Numbered from the stretch's first letter, positions 32,910-45,670 are shown. The stretch is 64,000 bases of DNA from Tetmemena sp. SeJ-2015 (GCA_027382625.1 JAJKFJ010022184.1:1-64000), one strand, 5' to 3'. Notes: generated from the sequence alone by a model not told the origin. Numbers and translations: made by a program.

Positions 32910-34555
32910 TTTATTTTAAGCTTATGTTTATGTTTATACTTTAGTACAGAACAAGAATATATTCAAAAGATGAATATTCAAACAAGCATAGCTGCACCAC
33001 CTCATATCAAATTAAAAAGATAAGATTGAAATTTAGTTTTTTTCGACAATTATAAGATAGTAAGATAGAAATGAGTAAGAAAATTATTAAAATAGAGTAC
33101 CCAAATTCAGTTATCAAAAATTTTTAATAAAAATTGCCATATAATAACTATGCATTATTTAAATATACTTGGAAAATAGCTTAAGGCAGTGCTAAAATGT
33201 TTAATTTAAATATTGAAATTAAATCCAAATGTGTTCATATTTTAATCTTTAAATTAAAATCAAATTATATATGGAGATGAATTTCATTAGTAAACTACAG
33301 GATTTGAAAATGATTTTTATTATAATAAAAAAAAACTTATTAATTATACTACTTAAACTATTGCTTTATAATTGGAAATAAAAGTTAAATTAATTTTAAA
33401 TTTGCTCATTTTAATACAAAATATTATAATTTATTCATTTAGTGATCATTGATAATAGTAAATTATATTTCCCGCAGCCAATAGATTAGAACTTAATATA
33501 TATATATATATTATATAATTATTAACTATGGATAATATAGACGACCTTGCGCAGAATCGATTTTACTTTTCTGTAATTGTCGTCTTTACCAAAGACAATA
33601 GAGTTCAGTTTTAAAATTTTCAAACAAATTTTTGTAAAAACATTGATAATAAAGAATTTATTTAAATAAAAAATAGCTAATTTGAAAGAATAAAATTCTT
33701 TTGGATATGTTTTAATAGGCCAAAAAATAATTATAAAATAGAATGTGTGCAAAAAATAATTAACATTGAGTTCTTTAAAATTATAGTGTTATCTTTATAT
33801 ATAAATATAAAATGATTGCGATTTATAAATGCATGAAGAAGCATAATGGAGTAAGCATCATCTATCATATCCTAGTATCAAGATCATGAACAATACTAAA
33901 ATTCATAAGTTCAACTTTTTACTATAGTTTTCAAGTAAATAAAAAATCTGAGATTGGCTGGACACCTTCTGTACTTGGTAAAATTTCTTTTTTTGAATCA
34001 TTTTATCAGTGAGGCGAATTTAAGCATTCTTATTTATTTTTGAGATTGCAAGCGATTTTAGCTTAATTTTTTTTATTTTAAATTATTATTTTGCTATATA
34101 ATTTTAATGTAGGCAATAACTTAAAAAAAAAAAAGAAATCGAACATTCTACAAGGACCAAAAGCATTATAGGGAGAGAGAAAATTAATAGAATTCGGTTA
34201 TAGATTAAAATAAAAAGACAAGAGTAACATCATGACACTTACAAACTCTCTCAACTCATTTAATTTTTTCTAGCAAATCAAAACGTAATTAAATTTTTAT
34301 TTTTTTAAACACATACCACTATTTATAGCGATATATTCTGCTCACTATCTTTTTCTAACAATTTCACTATGACTGCTTCCACTCTCTCTGAAAAGAGGAT
34401 ACCTATAAAAAGCTGAAAGGATATGAATTAAAGCAATTCTTTGCTTAATCAAATAGTGCTAAGATTATTTAAATTTGAGATAATTAAATTTGAAATATAA
34501 TTTAATTTATATAAACTTCAACTATTGTTATTATTTATTTAATTTATATTTTAGA
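32910..34555. other. AT-rich non-coding stretch
   Basis: Long A/T tracts and a short (TA)n run near 33499. The minus-strand ORF of 76 codons at 33522 has the composition of the surrounding AT sequence. No gene supported. Confidence 0.5.
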
Positions 34556-34559
34556 TTTA

Positions 34560-34665
34560 TAGTTCATCTGAATACCCTTGATTTTACAAGGGACAAGTCT
34601 GTCCTTTTTGAAAACCTGCTCTTTGTGTTTATAGGTTAAATCCCATCAGAAATGAGAGCGCAGCT
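34560..34665 (-). pseudogene. FAR1-domain remnant
   Basis: On the minus strand one frame reads WDLTYKHKEQVFKKDRL, then VPCKIKGIQMNYK. This aligns by eye with KNEVYLKGSARMIPCKVKV of the copy at 32.5 kb. A TGA precedes it and no MULE core follows, so it is a relic or a lone gene segment. Confidence 0.5.
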
Positions 34666-35744
34666 CATTCAATTCTCAAAAAACTAAGATATTCTTCCGA
34701 CTAATGTCATACAATTGTCCTCATTTAAATAAAACAAACATTTTTAAAATTAATTTAAATATAAAATATTCATAAGAACACCCATTTATCAAAGAATAGA
34801 TTTGCTCTCTAGTTGGAGGTTTTTATAATTAAAATATATAGAAAATAAGCAAAGATAGAAGACTACGACAGATTCTTTATAGTCAAAATATTTACATCGA
34901 AAAATAAATAAAATATTTCTAACTTCTAATAAGTATAATTTGTATGAAGAATATAATTTTATCTATCTTTTATCCAGTCAATAAATTCTAGTAAGAATAA
35001 ATTAAAGTAGGCTATTATAAAGATTCTAATTTAGACTATAGCATTGAAGTAAGACAGACATTAATATTGATCAATAAATTAATATTTAGATTAAACCAGA
35101 GGCACTTGAAAGAATGCTTGAGCAAACGATTAACCAATAGACCAGTATTAAAAATAAAATATAGTAAATTTAATTCATTTAATCCTAATTTAATAAGAGA
35201 ATTAAAGCCAGTTCTTATAAGAAACTAAATCTTACAATAGGTCATAACAAGTTTAAATGAATATTGGTGCGAATAATGTCTTATTTAATCCAACACATTC
35301 AGGAATTTAATATTGCTTACCTACTATTTATTAAAGGTAGAACTTAATTTTCAAATTATCTAAGAAGTTTTTTTCCTATTAAGGGAGATAAATTAGACAT
35401 AATTTTAGCATTTAAATCTATTTATACTGAAGATTTCATGCCATTTTAAAAAAAAAAGTACATAATTAAATCTTTTTTCTCTTCTTCATTCATTCAACTT
35501 AAAGATTTCAGACCTTAAAAGCCCATTTGAGAAAAAAAACTAAAGTCAGATTATATCTTAACCTTATTGTAAAACCGAATATTTAGGCATTTTTATTCAG
35601 ATTGGTGAGATTTCTTTTATATATCAATTGATTAAAAAATAATTTTGATTTTCTTGTTTATATTTGAAAAAATGAATTTTTCTTTAAATTTTTACTTCTT
35701 GTAGTTAAAATCTATTGTTATTATAGTATCAACAACCTTAATAT

Positions 35745-36211
35745 ATGGAATCTGGATTTGTGCCTATGAATTTGAGGGGAACTAAATCAGAAATGATTCG
35801 CGAACTTTTCTATTGTATTTGCAAGTCCAATTATATAATTAATTTTATGATAATCCATTACAAAATTAATGTTTATATTGATTGAATAGATTGAGCATGT
35901 GAAAACAGACTAAGACTATCTAAGATTGGCAGTGCTAAACGTGCTTGTGGTCATTATTTGAATTGGGATTCATACGCTTTGACAATGATAAGGAAGTGTC
36001 TTATGAGGACTAGCTCATAGTCACCTAGCCAAAGAATGCGATTAGCTCTCTGCTGGATGAGATGTCGGTCATTTACGATCTCAAATCAGCTCCTGAGGAT
36101 TTTTTGAAGGAGCCAATTAAGTATTTGAGACAGCAGATCCAAAAACTTTAAACTTCAGTCAATAATCCAACTCCAGCCACTTAAAAATATTATATAATTT
36201 AACATTTATGA
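35745..36211 (+). CDS. Small unknown protein, interrupted
   Basis: ATG 35745 (MESGFVPMNLRGTKSEMIRE, then LFYCICKS), then an unresolved insert to ~35890, then IEHVKTDQDYLRLAVLNVL, an IES at 35948, FIRFDNDKEVSYEDQLIV, SSLLDEMSVIYDLKSAPEDF and KYLRQQIQKLQTSVNN. Stop TGA 36209-36211. About 130 residues, helical and acidic, with a coiled C-terminus. It could be a small subunit of a larger complex. Family not recognised. Confidence 0.65.
35948..35963. other. IES, pointer TGG (16 bp)
   Basis: TGG at 35948-35950 and 35964-35966. Removal joins LAVLNVLV to GFIRFDNDKE in frame and removes a TGA. Confidence 0.7.
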
Positions 36212-37058
36212 TTTAAAATAGTTTATTTTTTGTTGTCTCTAGTAAGTTAAATAAAAATAGAGTAAAGAAAAGGCTTGTAGAATTTACACAAGGGATTAAT
36301 TTAAATTTTTTATTTTCTATTTGGAAAGTAAAGGAGGAGTTATAAATCTGGATTAATTGAACTTTGCTCTTCTCTCTTCTATACTTATTTTGATTGAAGA
36401 AGTTATTATCAAAAAAATACATATAAAAGAAGATTTTTAATATGTTTTTTTTTTTTTTATTTTTGAAATCTTTTTCCTTTTCGTGACCCATACTTGACCG
36501 CTATCTACTTAATCTTCTGCTTTATATTCCCCTTATAATTATTTTGAGTTGTCTCTAGTTGGAAGCTTTAAATCTTAGGTTAATCGCAAAGTGATATTTT
36601 GTTTTGATAAAGGATTCGAACTTTGCAATTATGCTGAATATACCTAATATAAAATGAATAAAAGGTGTCTTCATTATTTTCAGTTTACTTAGCTTCAAGG
36701 CATAAGGGAAAAGTTGTTGCAATTAATTTTTTAATAAATTTATTATTCAAGTCATTCATAAAGAATGGATTGGGAAAATTAGACTTTCTTTATTTGCTTC
36801 ACTTAAAATACTAATCATACATAAAGTTCTTATATTTTAAATATTTTTATCATAAAAATAATAGAGATTTTAAAATTTATGCAAAAAAAACATTTCTCAC
36901 TTATTCGTAATTTTATAAATATTATATTTTATAGGGTGAATATGATTAGATGATTAATGATTGCTTTTACTTTAAATACATCTTTATTAAGGGAAAAGTC
37001 AACAGCAATTTAATGAATATATTCAGTTTGCAATTTCATTTATTAAAATACAAAACAT
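36212..37058. other. AT-rich spacer
   Basis: The minus-strand 92-codon ORF at 36213 is Lys/Asn/Phe-rich with homopolymers and overlaps the 3' flank. No gene supported. Confidence 0.45.
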
Positions 37059-38127
37059 GGACGAGGAGATCACAGTTAGAAACAAAAGGATCGAACTTTC
37101 ACAATTTCCAAGTAATTTCAATGAACTACGGTATAGTATGTAAACCCTCAATCTCTAAAATTTATTATGATGACTGTTTTTAAGATTAGCTAAAATTTAG
37201 CGATAATTATGGTGATTATAATAGACTTATAATTGCATGTAGAGAAGAACATTTCGAGAGAGCGAGAAGCCATTAAGTGCACCCATGGACTTGAGACTAT
37301 TGAAATCACTTTTCAAGGACAATGCGCAAAGAGATGGAGAGTTCAAATATAAGATAAGGGTAAGTAATAGCTCATCACAATCTAAGACTTAAACAGAAAG
37401 AAATTTGGTTGGGGTTCTGTAAGCAAATTTACTAATTTTTTTATAGACAAATTATGAACACTTCAGTTAAATCAAAATGAAATGGATTACAGTAGAGGCA
37501 AATGCGCATTGAAAATCGTATTCAGCAATGATATGTCTTTTTAAATTTATAAGCCTGCATTTTAAATTGTAGATTCACTAATCGTATCCTACCTATATTA
37601 GATCTTTAGTTTAAAATAAATTAGTTGCGTTGGAGCCCGAGAAATTACATAGTTTGACGGAAAAGTAATTCGTCATGCCAGAAATAGGAGAATTCCATTT
37701 TAATTCATTTATTTTCAATTCAAAATACAGAGGGAAGAGTAAAACAGATTATTAGAAGCTACCATAAAAGCTATACTTGAATTGATCATTTATTATTTAC
37801 AAATATTTGTATTTTTTGATCATAAAAGATGAAATCAAACTTGCAACTATTTAGGATGCTATTAAGTTTATAGAAAACCTTGCGGAGAATAAGATTAAAG
37901 AGTTGAAACTTAAAATTTACTTAGATCAAAAGGTAAAACTTTTACAAATTTAAAATATCAAAAATTTTTAAAATTATTTTAATAAATTTATTTCTTTTTA
38001 ATTGTTAAATTTAATTTTTTTTTTATAGATAAAAATATCAAGACAATCTTAGAGCAGATGGACAACCACCCTGGAATTCCTAACTTCTACTCTTGATACT
38101 TCCATTTCAATGCCTCAAAAATTATGA
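37059..38127 (+). CDS. Unknown protein with two introns and IES-like breaks
   Basis: ATG 37059 (MDEEITVRNKRIELSQFPSN), then coding near 37220-37359 in which two frames look plausible (LRLLKSLFKDNAQRDGEF, or GLETIEITFQGQCAKRWRVQ). Intron 37360-37446 follows, then DYSRGKCALKIVFSNDMSFQ and VGAREITQFDGKVIRHARN. The last exons read DEIKLATIQDAIKFIENLAE and KELKLKIYLDQK, then after intron 37933-38028 KISRQSQSRWTTTLEFL and a TGA at 38125-38127. It may be more than one gene: a second ATG at 37224 is possible. Family not recognised. Confidence 0.55.
37360..37446 (+). other. Probable intron (87 nt)
   Basis: GTAAGTAATA to TTTTTTATAG between coding blocks. An alternative acceptor (CTTCAG, ~37466) would keep a different downstream frame. 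Confidence 0.6.
37933..38028 (+). other. Intron (96 nt)
   Basis: GTAAAACTTT to TTTTTATAG. Joins KIYLDQK to IKISRQSQ in frame. Confidence 0.75.
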
Positions 38128-38565
38128 ATGAATCATTTCTAGGAAAAAAAAAACAAGCAAACAAACTTTAACTTATACCAATGAAGTTTATGAATAGAGA
38201 AATTATTTTTCCTTGAAATAATTCCTTACTATGTTTGTAATGTGTCAAAAAAGGGAGTAGCAAAAATCAAAATCTTGTAGAGAGAGTTTCTTCCACAGAA
38301 AACATTAGTACCTTATTTTTACAAATAGCTATTTTTATTCTTGTGTTTGTATATTTAAATGATGAATTATTATATTTGTATCTAATTATAATATAGATAT
38401 AAATTATTATTTTTACGAGCTAGTGACTAATCATTTGATCACTTTGTGCCCTGAGCTCTATTAGTCAATAGTTTCAAATTATTATATTAGAATAGAAAAT
38501 TGAATTAAAATCGAAATTTATTTAAATTAAATTTTTAAAAATTAGAAATTTAAAAATTCAGGACC

Positions 38566-39020
38566 ACACGCCGGCATAGGCACGGTCGCCCTTTCTGAAG
38601 GCTTTCTGGTTGGAAATCCTTTTGGTGGTGGGTGAGTGTTAAAAGAGGGCAAGGGATAATGGACCAAACCCTGGGGAAGGGTTTGGGCCCTGCTAACTGG
38701 AGAGATAATTAAAGGTGAGGGTTCCCACTCCCCCCTCCAAAAACCCTTGTAGGCGTGGAGGGACGGTCTATGGCAAAACTCAGTCATGCAGCTGCCGCGA
38801 AGCCAGCCCGGGGGCAGCGATTTGCTCTCGGTCCGATGCTACCCGGGCTTTTTTTCTCCTTTTAGGTTTTTTTGGATGGTTGCAGAAGGGGGGGTTCTGT
38901 CAGAGTGTGAGGTGGCGGGGGGGCCACGTGTTTAATATCCCTATTGGCTTTGTGGTTTTTGGGCGTCAGTAAGGCGTCGCTATCATTGCCCCGTATCCAT
39001 TTAGGGGCCCAAAACCCTTT
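38566..39020. mobile_element. GC-rich insert, candidate non-LTR retroposon/SINE
   Basis: About 450 bp of GC-rich, CpG-containing sequence in very AT-rich surroundings, ending GGGGCCCAAAACCC and running straight into a long (ATT)n tract. A body with an abrupt 3' simple-repeat tail is how many LINE/SINE copies end. No reverse transcriptase is visible, so it would be a truncated LINE or a SINE. The ORFs predicted here on both strands (38542-, 38715+) do not use host-like codons. Confidence 0.5.
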
Positions 39021-39389
39021 AATTATTATTATTATTAATTATTATTTTATTTATTATTATTATTTATTTTTATTATTAATATTATATTATTATTATTTTT
39101 ATTTTTATTAATTATTATTTTATTATTATTATTTTTTATTATTATTTTTATTATTATTATTATTATTTAATTTTAAATTTTTTATTATTAATTATTATTA
39201 TTATATTTTATTATATTATTAAATTTTTATTATTATTATTTTTATTATTATTATTATTTTATTTTATTATTATTATTATTTTTATTTTATTATTTAAAAT
39301 TTTTATTATTTTTTATTTTTATTTTAATTATTTTTTATTATTATTATTAATTATTATTATTTTTTATTTTATTATTATTTTTATTATTA

Positions 39390-39439
<50 letters not shown>

Positions 39440-39458
39440 TTATTTATTATTATTATTA

Positions 39459-39514
<56 letters not shown>

Positions 39515-39657
39515 TTTATTTTATTATTATTATTTTATTATTTTTATTTTTTATTTTTTATTTTAATTATTATTATTTTTATTTTATTTTATATAAAATT
39601 ATTATTATTTTATTATTTTTATTTTTTTTTTTATTATTTTATTATTATTTTTAATTT
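39021..39657. repeat. (ATT)n microsatellite, ~640 bp, imperfect
   Basis: Almost only ATT units with T-run and single-base interruptions, attached to the 3' side of the GC-rich block. Confidence 0.95.
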
Positions 39658-39659
39658 AA

Positions 39660-39870
39660 ATTAATGAATTTAAATTGTTGGTGGTCGAAATGAAATTAAC
39701 TTTATCAAAGTGGGCGCTTGCTCCAAAGATAATTGAATTAGTTTGTAGTTACTCCCTCTATCTTTACTATTGGACCAAGAAATTAATAGCCAAACTAACA
39801 ATGAGATAAGTCGATTCACACACTTGTCACGAAGAAGTTAAATGCTTAAGGCTTTATATAAAAAAATTTT
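39660..39870 (+). repeat. Diverged fragment of the TIR element
   Basis: Contains GGACCAAGAAATTAATAGCC and CACGAAGAAGTTAAATGC, matching in order the core ACCAAGAAATTAGCC and ACGAAGAAGTTGCAAGG of the copies at 42.8 and 56.8 kb. Confidence 0.55.
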
Positions 39871-41340
39871 TAATAATATAAAACACTTTAACTATATTTT
39901 TAATATTTATAAAATTTAAAAAATAACTTTTTATAATTTTCCTTAAAACACTTAAATTAAAATTTTAATTTTTAAAAATTTTCCCAAAAATTCACAAAAA
40001 TGAATCTTTTGTTTTTAAAAATTAAAAAATTTAAAAAATTCTAGATTATAAATTAAAAAAAATTTAAAAAAGGCCAATAATTATCAAAAATTATTTATAA
40101 AGATTATTACTATAAATGATTTAGCATTCTAAGAGGGAATATAATTATAATCAGTGGAATTAAGTACCCCACCAGGGTATATATATATATATACAATAGA
40201 CTTTTATATCACATAGTAAAACACGCTCATAACTAGCTTGACCCTGATACTACGTGTTAACCCATGAGGGGAATATAATTAATACTTTATTAAATGTATA
40301 TCTTCTTTATTATTTTAGCATCTGTTTAAGCAAAAAATTAGCAGTATTTTCGTCACTATCAATTTTTATATAAAACATCCATAAGAATGCATATAGCAAA
40401 TTGGTTCAAAAGAAAAGAAAATTGATAAAAAACTGAGGAGAGTATGTTAATTCTTATTATTTTTGAATAAAAGCGAATTGATAAGTAAAGATTAGGTGTC
40501 TCTCTAAATCTTTTGTGTCTTATATTAATAGTAGAAAGCTTAGCTTATATAGGTTAATTAATCTAATGTTTCATTCTTAAATTAAAGAACTAAGTGAAGT
40601 ATTTATTTGGAAGAAATGTCGTTCTTAAAATATAAAGAGATTGAGATAATTAGTTGAAAGACTGATTAAAATATTTATAGAAATTTTTAAAAAAAGTTTT
40701 TATTTAAAATTAAAGGGGTATAAAGAAATAAATAATTTTAAATTTAAAATTAAAAGTAAAAAAAATAAAGTAAAAAGTAAAATTTTAGGAATATAATTAA
40801 TAATCAATTTCTTAAAACAGCAATTATCGTATTGAATTAGAAAATCAGTTATTATCCTATGTAAATTAATTAAATGAATTAATTCATTATATCACAAAAA
40901 AAATATTTTAATCAGCAGATTAATCAATACATAATAGACCAGTTAAATTGAAATTCAAAACCCAACTTTCAACCCAGAAATAATTCTATCATCAGAGAGA
41001 CCAATGCACTAAAACTATCAATTTTTTCCAGAATAAGAATTTTTGGCTCAACCGAAAATACTTCAAAAATAATATTTATAAAATTTAAAATCTAAACTTT
41101 AATTTTCTTTAAAATTATCTTAAAATATTTTAATTTAAGGAAAATTAAGTTATCTTCCTCATCAAATTATGATTCTCAGTTGATTTATTGCGTGATAATA
41201 ATTATTTTCATGACTATTTATTTGATAAGTTATTTAAATAAGAAATGTTAATTATTGGTTGAATAGCATTAGGTATTCATAAAATGCAAATACTGTCTAT
41301 TAAAAATTATAAATAGCACACTCTGCTAGCTCATTATTTC
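39871..41340. other. AT-rich non-coding stretch
   Basis: A/T-rich with a (TA)n run near 40178. No gene or clear repeat seen. Confidence 0.5.
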
Positions 41341-41358
41341 GGAGAGCCCTTGCCTTCT

Positions 41359-41604
41359 TCATCTTGTATTCCTTGCTATTTTCTTATCTCTCCTTATTAT
41401 AATTTCAACTTTTTCTTTCTCATTTACTCGATCTCTAAATAAAATGAAGTTGAATTTGGAACCCATGTCTTTAAACTTACCCTCGTTTGCGTTTTTATTT
41501 ATCCTTTTCTCTCCTGATTTATCATAAGTGGAAATATAAATATCTCTAGTTTTAAGAACTAATAAATTTCTCAAAAACATTTTCCCCTCAAATTTTATTT
41601 GCAT
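41359..41604 (-). CDS. Small 81-aa basic protein or gene segment
   Basis: ATG 41604 (MQIKFEGKMFLRNLLVLKTR) to a TGA at 41361-41359, in a mostly non-coding area. Reads like protein (DIYISTYDKSGEKRIN, GKFKDMGSKFNFILFRDRV). It has no in-frame TAA/TAG. It may be one exon or segment; a one-base shift at the end gives QDEEGKGSPKQ before the next TGA. Family unknown. Confidence 0.45.
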   Translation of the reverse strand: MQIKFEGKMFLRNLLVLKTRDIYISTYDKSGEKRINKNANEGKFKDMGSKFNFILFRDRVNEKEKVEIIIRRDKKIARNTR

Positions 41605-42671
41605 TTAAACGCGATATATAATTATATAAATTTTTTAAATTAATATAATAGAATTGTAAAAAAAAAAATGATTTTTTTATTTTTTTAAAATTTATTTAAG
41701 AGTGAATGGGTGATTTTTGATTTCTAGGTTTGATCTCTGCCTTAATTTGTTTATAACTTTTAAATGAAAATATTATTCCGATTAATTAATTATATTATTG
41801 TTGTTGTTGATTCAGTTCAATATTTTAAGTTTTTAGAGGTAATGGCAATCATCGATAACTTGAAGCTTTTGAACCTATAATTATCATATAACCCGAATTT
41901 TTTATTAGTTTTTTTAAATCTTATTTTTAATTGAATCTTAAATATATACTTTAAATTTTTTTAAATTTTAAAATTTTCCCCAATTTTAAGATTAAAAAAA
42001 AATTGATTTAAATGGGGTTTTTTGTTCAGAAATAAAATAATTATTTACCCCTTTAAAGGGATTTTTTAGTAGTACTTTTTATAAAAAACTTTTTAAATAA
42101 AATTTAAAAATATTTTTAAAAAAAAAATAGGTTTTTTTTTAAATTAAAATTTAAAAAAATCAAATTATTATAAAATGTTTATTTTTAAATAATTAGAATT
42201 AAAATTTTTAAAAAATCGGAAAATTTATTTAAATTTTATTATTTTTTTTTGTTTTGAAAATTATTTAAAAATAAAAAATTTTTTGTTTTAAAAATTTTTT
42301 TTTTAAACTAAAAATTTTTTAATACTTAAATTTTAAAAAAAAGCATTACCAAGGTAAAGTGTAGGATTATAATTTAACTTAAATAAAATTTTTTTAGAAT
42401 GTTGAATAAAACAAACTTTTTCATATATTCGTATTTTTTTCGCCTCGCTGAGGAAATATTGAATGAGAACAATTTTAACATCTCAATTTAATTTTTAAAT
42501 ATTTTAATTTTTTAAGATTTGATTATGTGAGTTTGTTCTCACTTTTTTTTCTGAAATTAGAATTAAAATTCATAAAATGCTTACATAAAAATAAAATTTC
42601 TTGCTAAACTTCTATTTTATTTCTTGTTTTAAGATTCTCATGACATCATTGGAGAGATCTTTATCATATTT
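41605..42671. other. Very AT-rich stretch, homopolymer tracts
   Basis: Dominated by T and A runs with scattered GGGG; no coding signal. Confidence 0.5.
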
Positions 42672-43081
42672 TATAGATCTAATATATATCACAGAAAGAA
42701 GATTTCTTAATTTTATGAAATGCCCGATATTTTATGATAAATCATAATTTTATAAGTTGCTTTTTAAATTTTTAAAAAAAAAGCTCAAAATGGGGTTTAT
42801 TCGGAAATGTATTCTACTCTGCTATTACAATAGCAGGCGCCTATGAAGAGATATTGATGTCACAACCCTGAACCAAGAAATTAGCCAAGTTCACAAACTT
42901 ATGGCAGAATGACTCGCTATACAGACCTCCTACGAAGAAGTTGCAAGGATAAAGTTGCTTAGAATTGAACGCTTATTCGAGCTATCAGAATTTTAGCCCA
43001 ATATTTAACACTTCAACTGATTAATAATTTATTAAATTAATTTTTAATTTAGTACTCTTTTTTATTAAATTCTCAGCTATA
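42672..43081 (+). mobile_element. TIR element copy B (~410 bp)
   Basis: Begins TATAGATCT and ends TTATTAAATTCTCAGCTATA. The middle has CCAAGAAATTAGCCAAGTTC, then CCTCCTACGAAGAAGTTGC and GTTGCTTAGAATT, shared with copies D and E. No ORF. Confidence 0.75.
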
Positions 43082-43194
43082 TTAAACCTCATAAAATAAA
43101 TGAGTCTAATTGTCTTCGAATATTCATTGCTAAATATTTTTTTTTAACTCTCTTACAATAAATAATATTTATATCCCTTTTCAGTATAGAATAT

Positions 43195-43536
43195 ATGGAG
43201 AATTTAAATATTTTTAAGGATTTAAACGAAAGCATGTATTCTCACGCCTCTTTTCCCAGTTCTTCTGATTTTGGCGGTGCTTAAGAACAATACGTCAGGG
43301 ATAACAATAACTATTCTTTATAATCGCAGTATTTATATAAATAATTAATTATTTGTCGCCAAAACATGATGCCCTATGGATTCTTCATTAAACGGATGAT
43401 AAGACAACATTACATAGACCATTTGTTAATATTTGTTAATAGAGCTGTGTACCCTACTCATACTTTATAAGAATAATTTGCGAATAGATTCTTATTGGGT
43501 ACTTAATAGCCGTAGAGACTACTAATTTAGGTATGA
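43195..43536 (+). CDS. Gene 5' end or segment, Gln-rich
   Basis: ATG 43195 (MENLNIFKDLNESMYSHASF, then PSSSDFGGAQEQYVRDNNNY). The frame is open to TGA 43534 with Gln TAA/TAG (LQEQFANRFLLGTQQPQRLL). The middle (LYKQLIICRQ...) is less convincing and may be an IES. Possibly the start of a gene continuing at 43873 and 44195. Confidence 0.5.
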
Positions 43537-43872
43537 TAGGGAAATTTTTTTATTAATTAGGAATTAGTAGTCTAATAATTTCTTTGAAATTAATTTATTA
43601 ATTAAACAGAAGTTAAAAATAAATTCAATTAGAAAATTAAAATTCAAACCTCATATACTCATCAGAAGTATGCTTCTAACATATTCTATATAAAATTATT
43701 TAATTGGTTTGGTTCCAATTCATTGATGAAAAATTTATCTATGTCATTAATTTTAATTCAAATTATTTAGAATGATTTTAAATAATTAACTTCAAACTTT
43801 AAGTAAAATGTACAATCATGGCAATTAAAGTATTTCTTATTTGTAATTAATTATTAGATAATTCGATTAAGC

Positions 43873-44088
43873 ATGGAATTCTAAGCACTTTATTTCCTTG
43901 TAACTTTTGTGTGGGAACCCTCTGTACAGAGTTATAAGCCGCATAAGTTTGTGAAGACTAGAAGTTTGAATATGATTGACTGGCGCTCATTTTATCTCGA
44001 TACTGAGAGGTGCTGTGATATGACTAAAGAACTAAAGAAGAAAGTTAAACTAATTTTGGATAAGTTATCGAGCAAGCAGCAAGTCTGA
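43873..44088 (+). CDS. Coding island, unknown
   Basis: ATG 43873; WEPSVQSYKPHKFVKTRSLN, then MIDWRSFYLDTERCCDMTKE and LKKKVKLILDKLSSKQQV, TGA 44086-44088. Clear protein-like composition in AT-rich flanks. Probably one segment of a gene with 43195-43536 and/or 44195-44350. Confidence 0.5.
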
Positions 44089-44194
44089 GGGTGAATTAAT
44101 GATTTTAACTGCCACAATATTTCAGCTCATATTTATTATTTTAAACACTCTTAGATCTAAATTCTATATTACTATATTACTATTTAATAAGCAG

Positions 44195-44350
44195 TCTTTT
44201 AGCTCAGAGATGAAGAATCCTCTTTTAAGCTAGAGTCAAATCAACTAGTCCCATAACAATTCATTTTTAATAGGCAATCCGATTAATCCTAATGCACTCA
44301 ATCAAAGCTAAATGATACCCTAAAGCCAGTTCTTTAAAATATGTAGTCAT
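44195..44350 (+). CDS. Coding island, Ser/Gln/Asn-rich
   Basis: Reads SSEMKNPLLSQSQINQSHNN, then IGNPINPNALNQSQMIPQ, typical of disordered tails in these genes. Ends unclear. Confidence 0.4.
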
Positions 44351-44419
44351 TATAGGCAAAATAAAATTTTTTACCAAATTATTAAATTTAGCTCAACAAA
44401 GATTAATTAAAAAAAAATT

Positions 44420-45130
44420 AAATTAATGTGAGCAAAAGAATAGCATTTAATTTTAAATAGTAACTTGAAATTAATTTAGTCCAAGTCCCTTTTTTCTCAT
44501 TATATAATAATTTATCAAAAATTAAATGATTATAAAAATAAGAGAATAAAATTTAACCTTTTTAAATAGCTAATTTTTATTCTTGAAATTCATTAAATTA
44601 AAAAATAATCTAAAATTTTTTGACATACTCTTAATTTTTTTTCCTTATCAGAAAAGAGAAATAAATTATATTTAATAATAATTGCTAAAAATTATTATAT
44701 TTTCTCTATATTCGATTAAATACTCCACAGATTATTAATTTCTTTCTTTATTTTCATTTTACAATTAGATTTAGACATAAGTTTCTCTAAAACTTATTAA
44801 ATATTAAATTGAATCTAATATGATCTAAATATAAAAAGTTCATTTATAATAAAAATATTGCATATTTTATTTAACTTCATATTTTGGCTATTAAAAATGA
44901 AAATTTCTTAAGGGTTTTTCTAATTGAGTTTTTACATGAGAAATTTGAAATTAAATTGGAGAATGAGAAGTTTAAAGATATCCTCTACTATAGTTTATAA
45001 AACTAAATTTGAAACTAAATTATTTTTTAAATAAGTTTAACAATTAATTTATCAAAATTTTTATCACTTAAAATACATCGCACTTTATTTAATTTAAAAT
45101 TTAGCTTAAAATTTGTTTTAGATTTGATAA
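44420..45130. other. AT-rich non-coding stretch
   Basis: No feature recognised. Confidence 0.45.
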
Positions 45131-45137
45131 GCAAATA

Positions 45138-45670
45138 ATGAGCGAACTGTTGAATACATTCTTCACCACTTATGAGAAGTCAAATATGAAGAATACGAGG
45201 AAAGCATAGTCCTTGGTGAAGACACTCATGAATTACGGAAACAATTGGCTCAAGAGCAAGGAGAGTCAAAAGAACAAATCTGAAGCCTTATTGTCACTGA
45301 TTGAGCATGTTCAAATAATTTGCATCCCCCATTTATCTTTGGTCCTTTGCACCAAGGGATTCAACTCCCATAAATTTAATATCCAACTCCAACCACTTTT
45401 TAGATGAGTCAATCTTATCCTTAAAGTGTTGCGAGGCCAATGAGTCAGCAGGCATCTGCTATGCTCAGTGGTAATATTTTTCCATAAACAAGTCATATAA
45501 TGAATTAACAACAATTCTAAGTTAATCAATACCCGAATTAAAATTAAACACCTCTCTCATTCAACTAAGGAATGATGACATAAAATTAATTCATTCAGCA
45601 ATAACATATATAACCTAACTAGATGAATAATCCATAGTTCTAACAAATTCAGAACTAATAACGCCGAATT
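45138..45670 (+). CDS. Small gene: helical N-terminus, Gln/Pro-rich C-terminus
   Basis: ATG 45138 (MSELLNTFFTTYEKSNMKNT). A helical block follows (KAQSLVKTLMNYGNNWLKSK, ALLSLIEHVQ), then in a frame one base away HPPFIFGPLHQGIQLPQIQ, MSQSYPQSVARPMSQQASAM and a Gln/Asn-rich tail to about 45665. The break near 45310 is a tiny IES or an indel. The frame stays open to TGA 45920. Family unknown. Confidence 0.6.

Noticed and set aside
33522..33752. Minus-strand 76-codon ORF
   Set aside because: Ile/Phe/Lys/Asn composition driven by AT content; no supporting feature.
38542..38972. Overlapping ORFs on both strands in the GC-rich block
   Set aside because: Open frames are expected in GC-rich DNA; they lack the Gln TAA/TAG usage and any domain, and the block looks like a non-coding insert.
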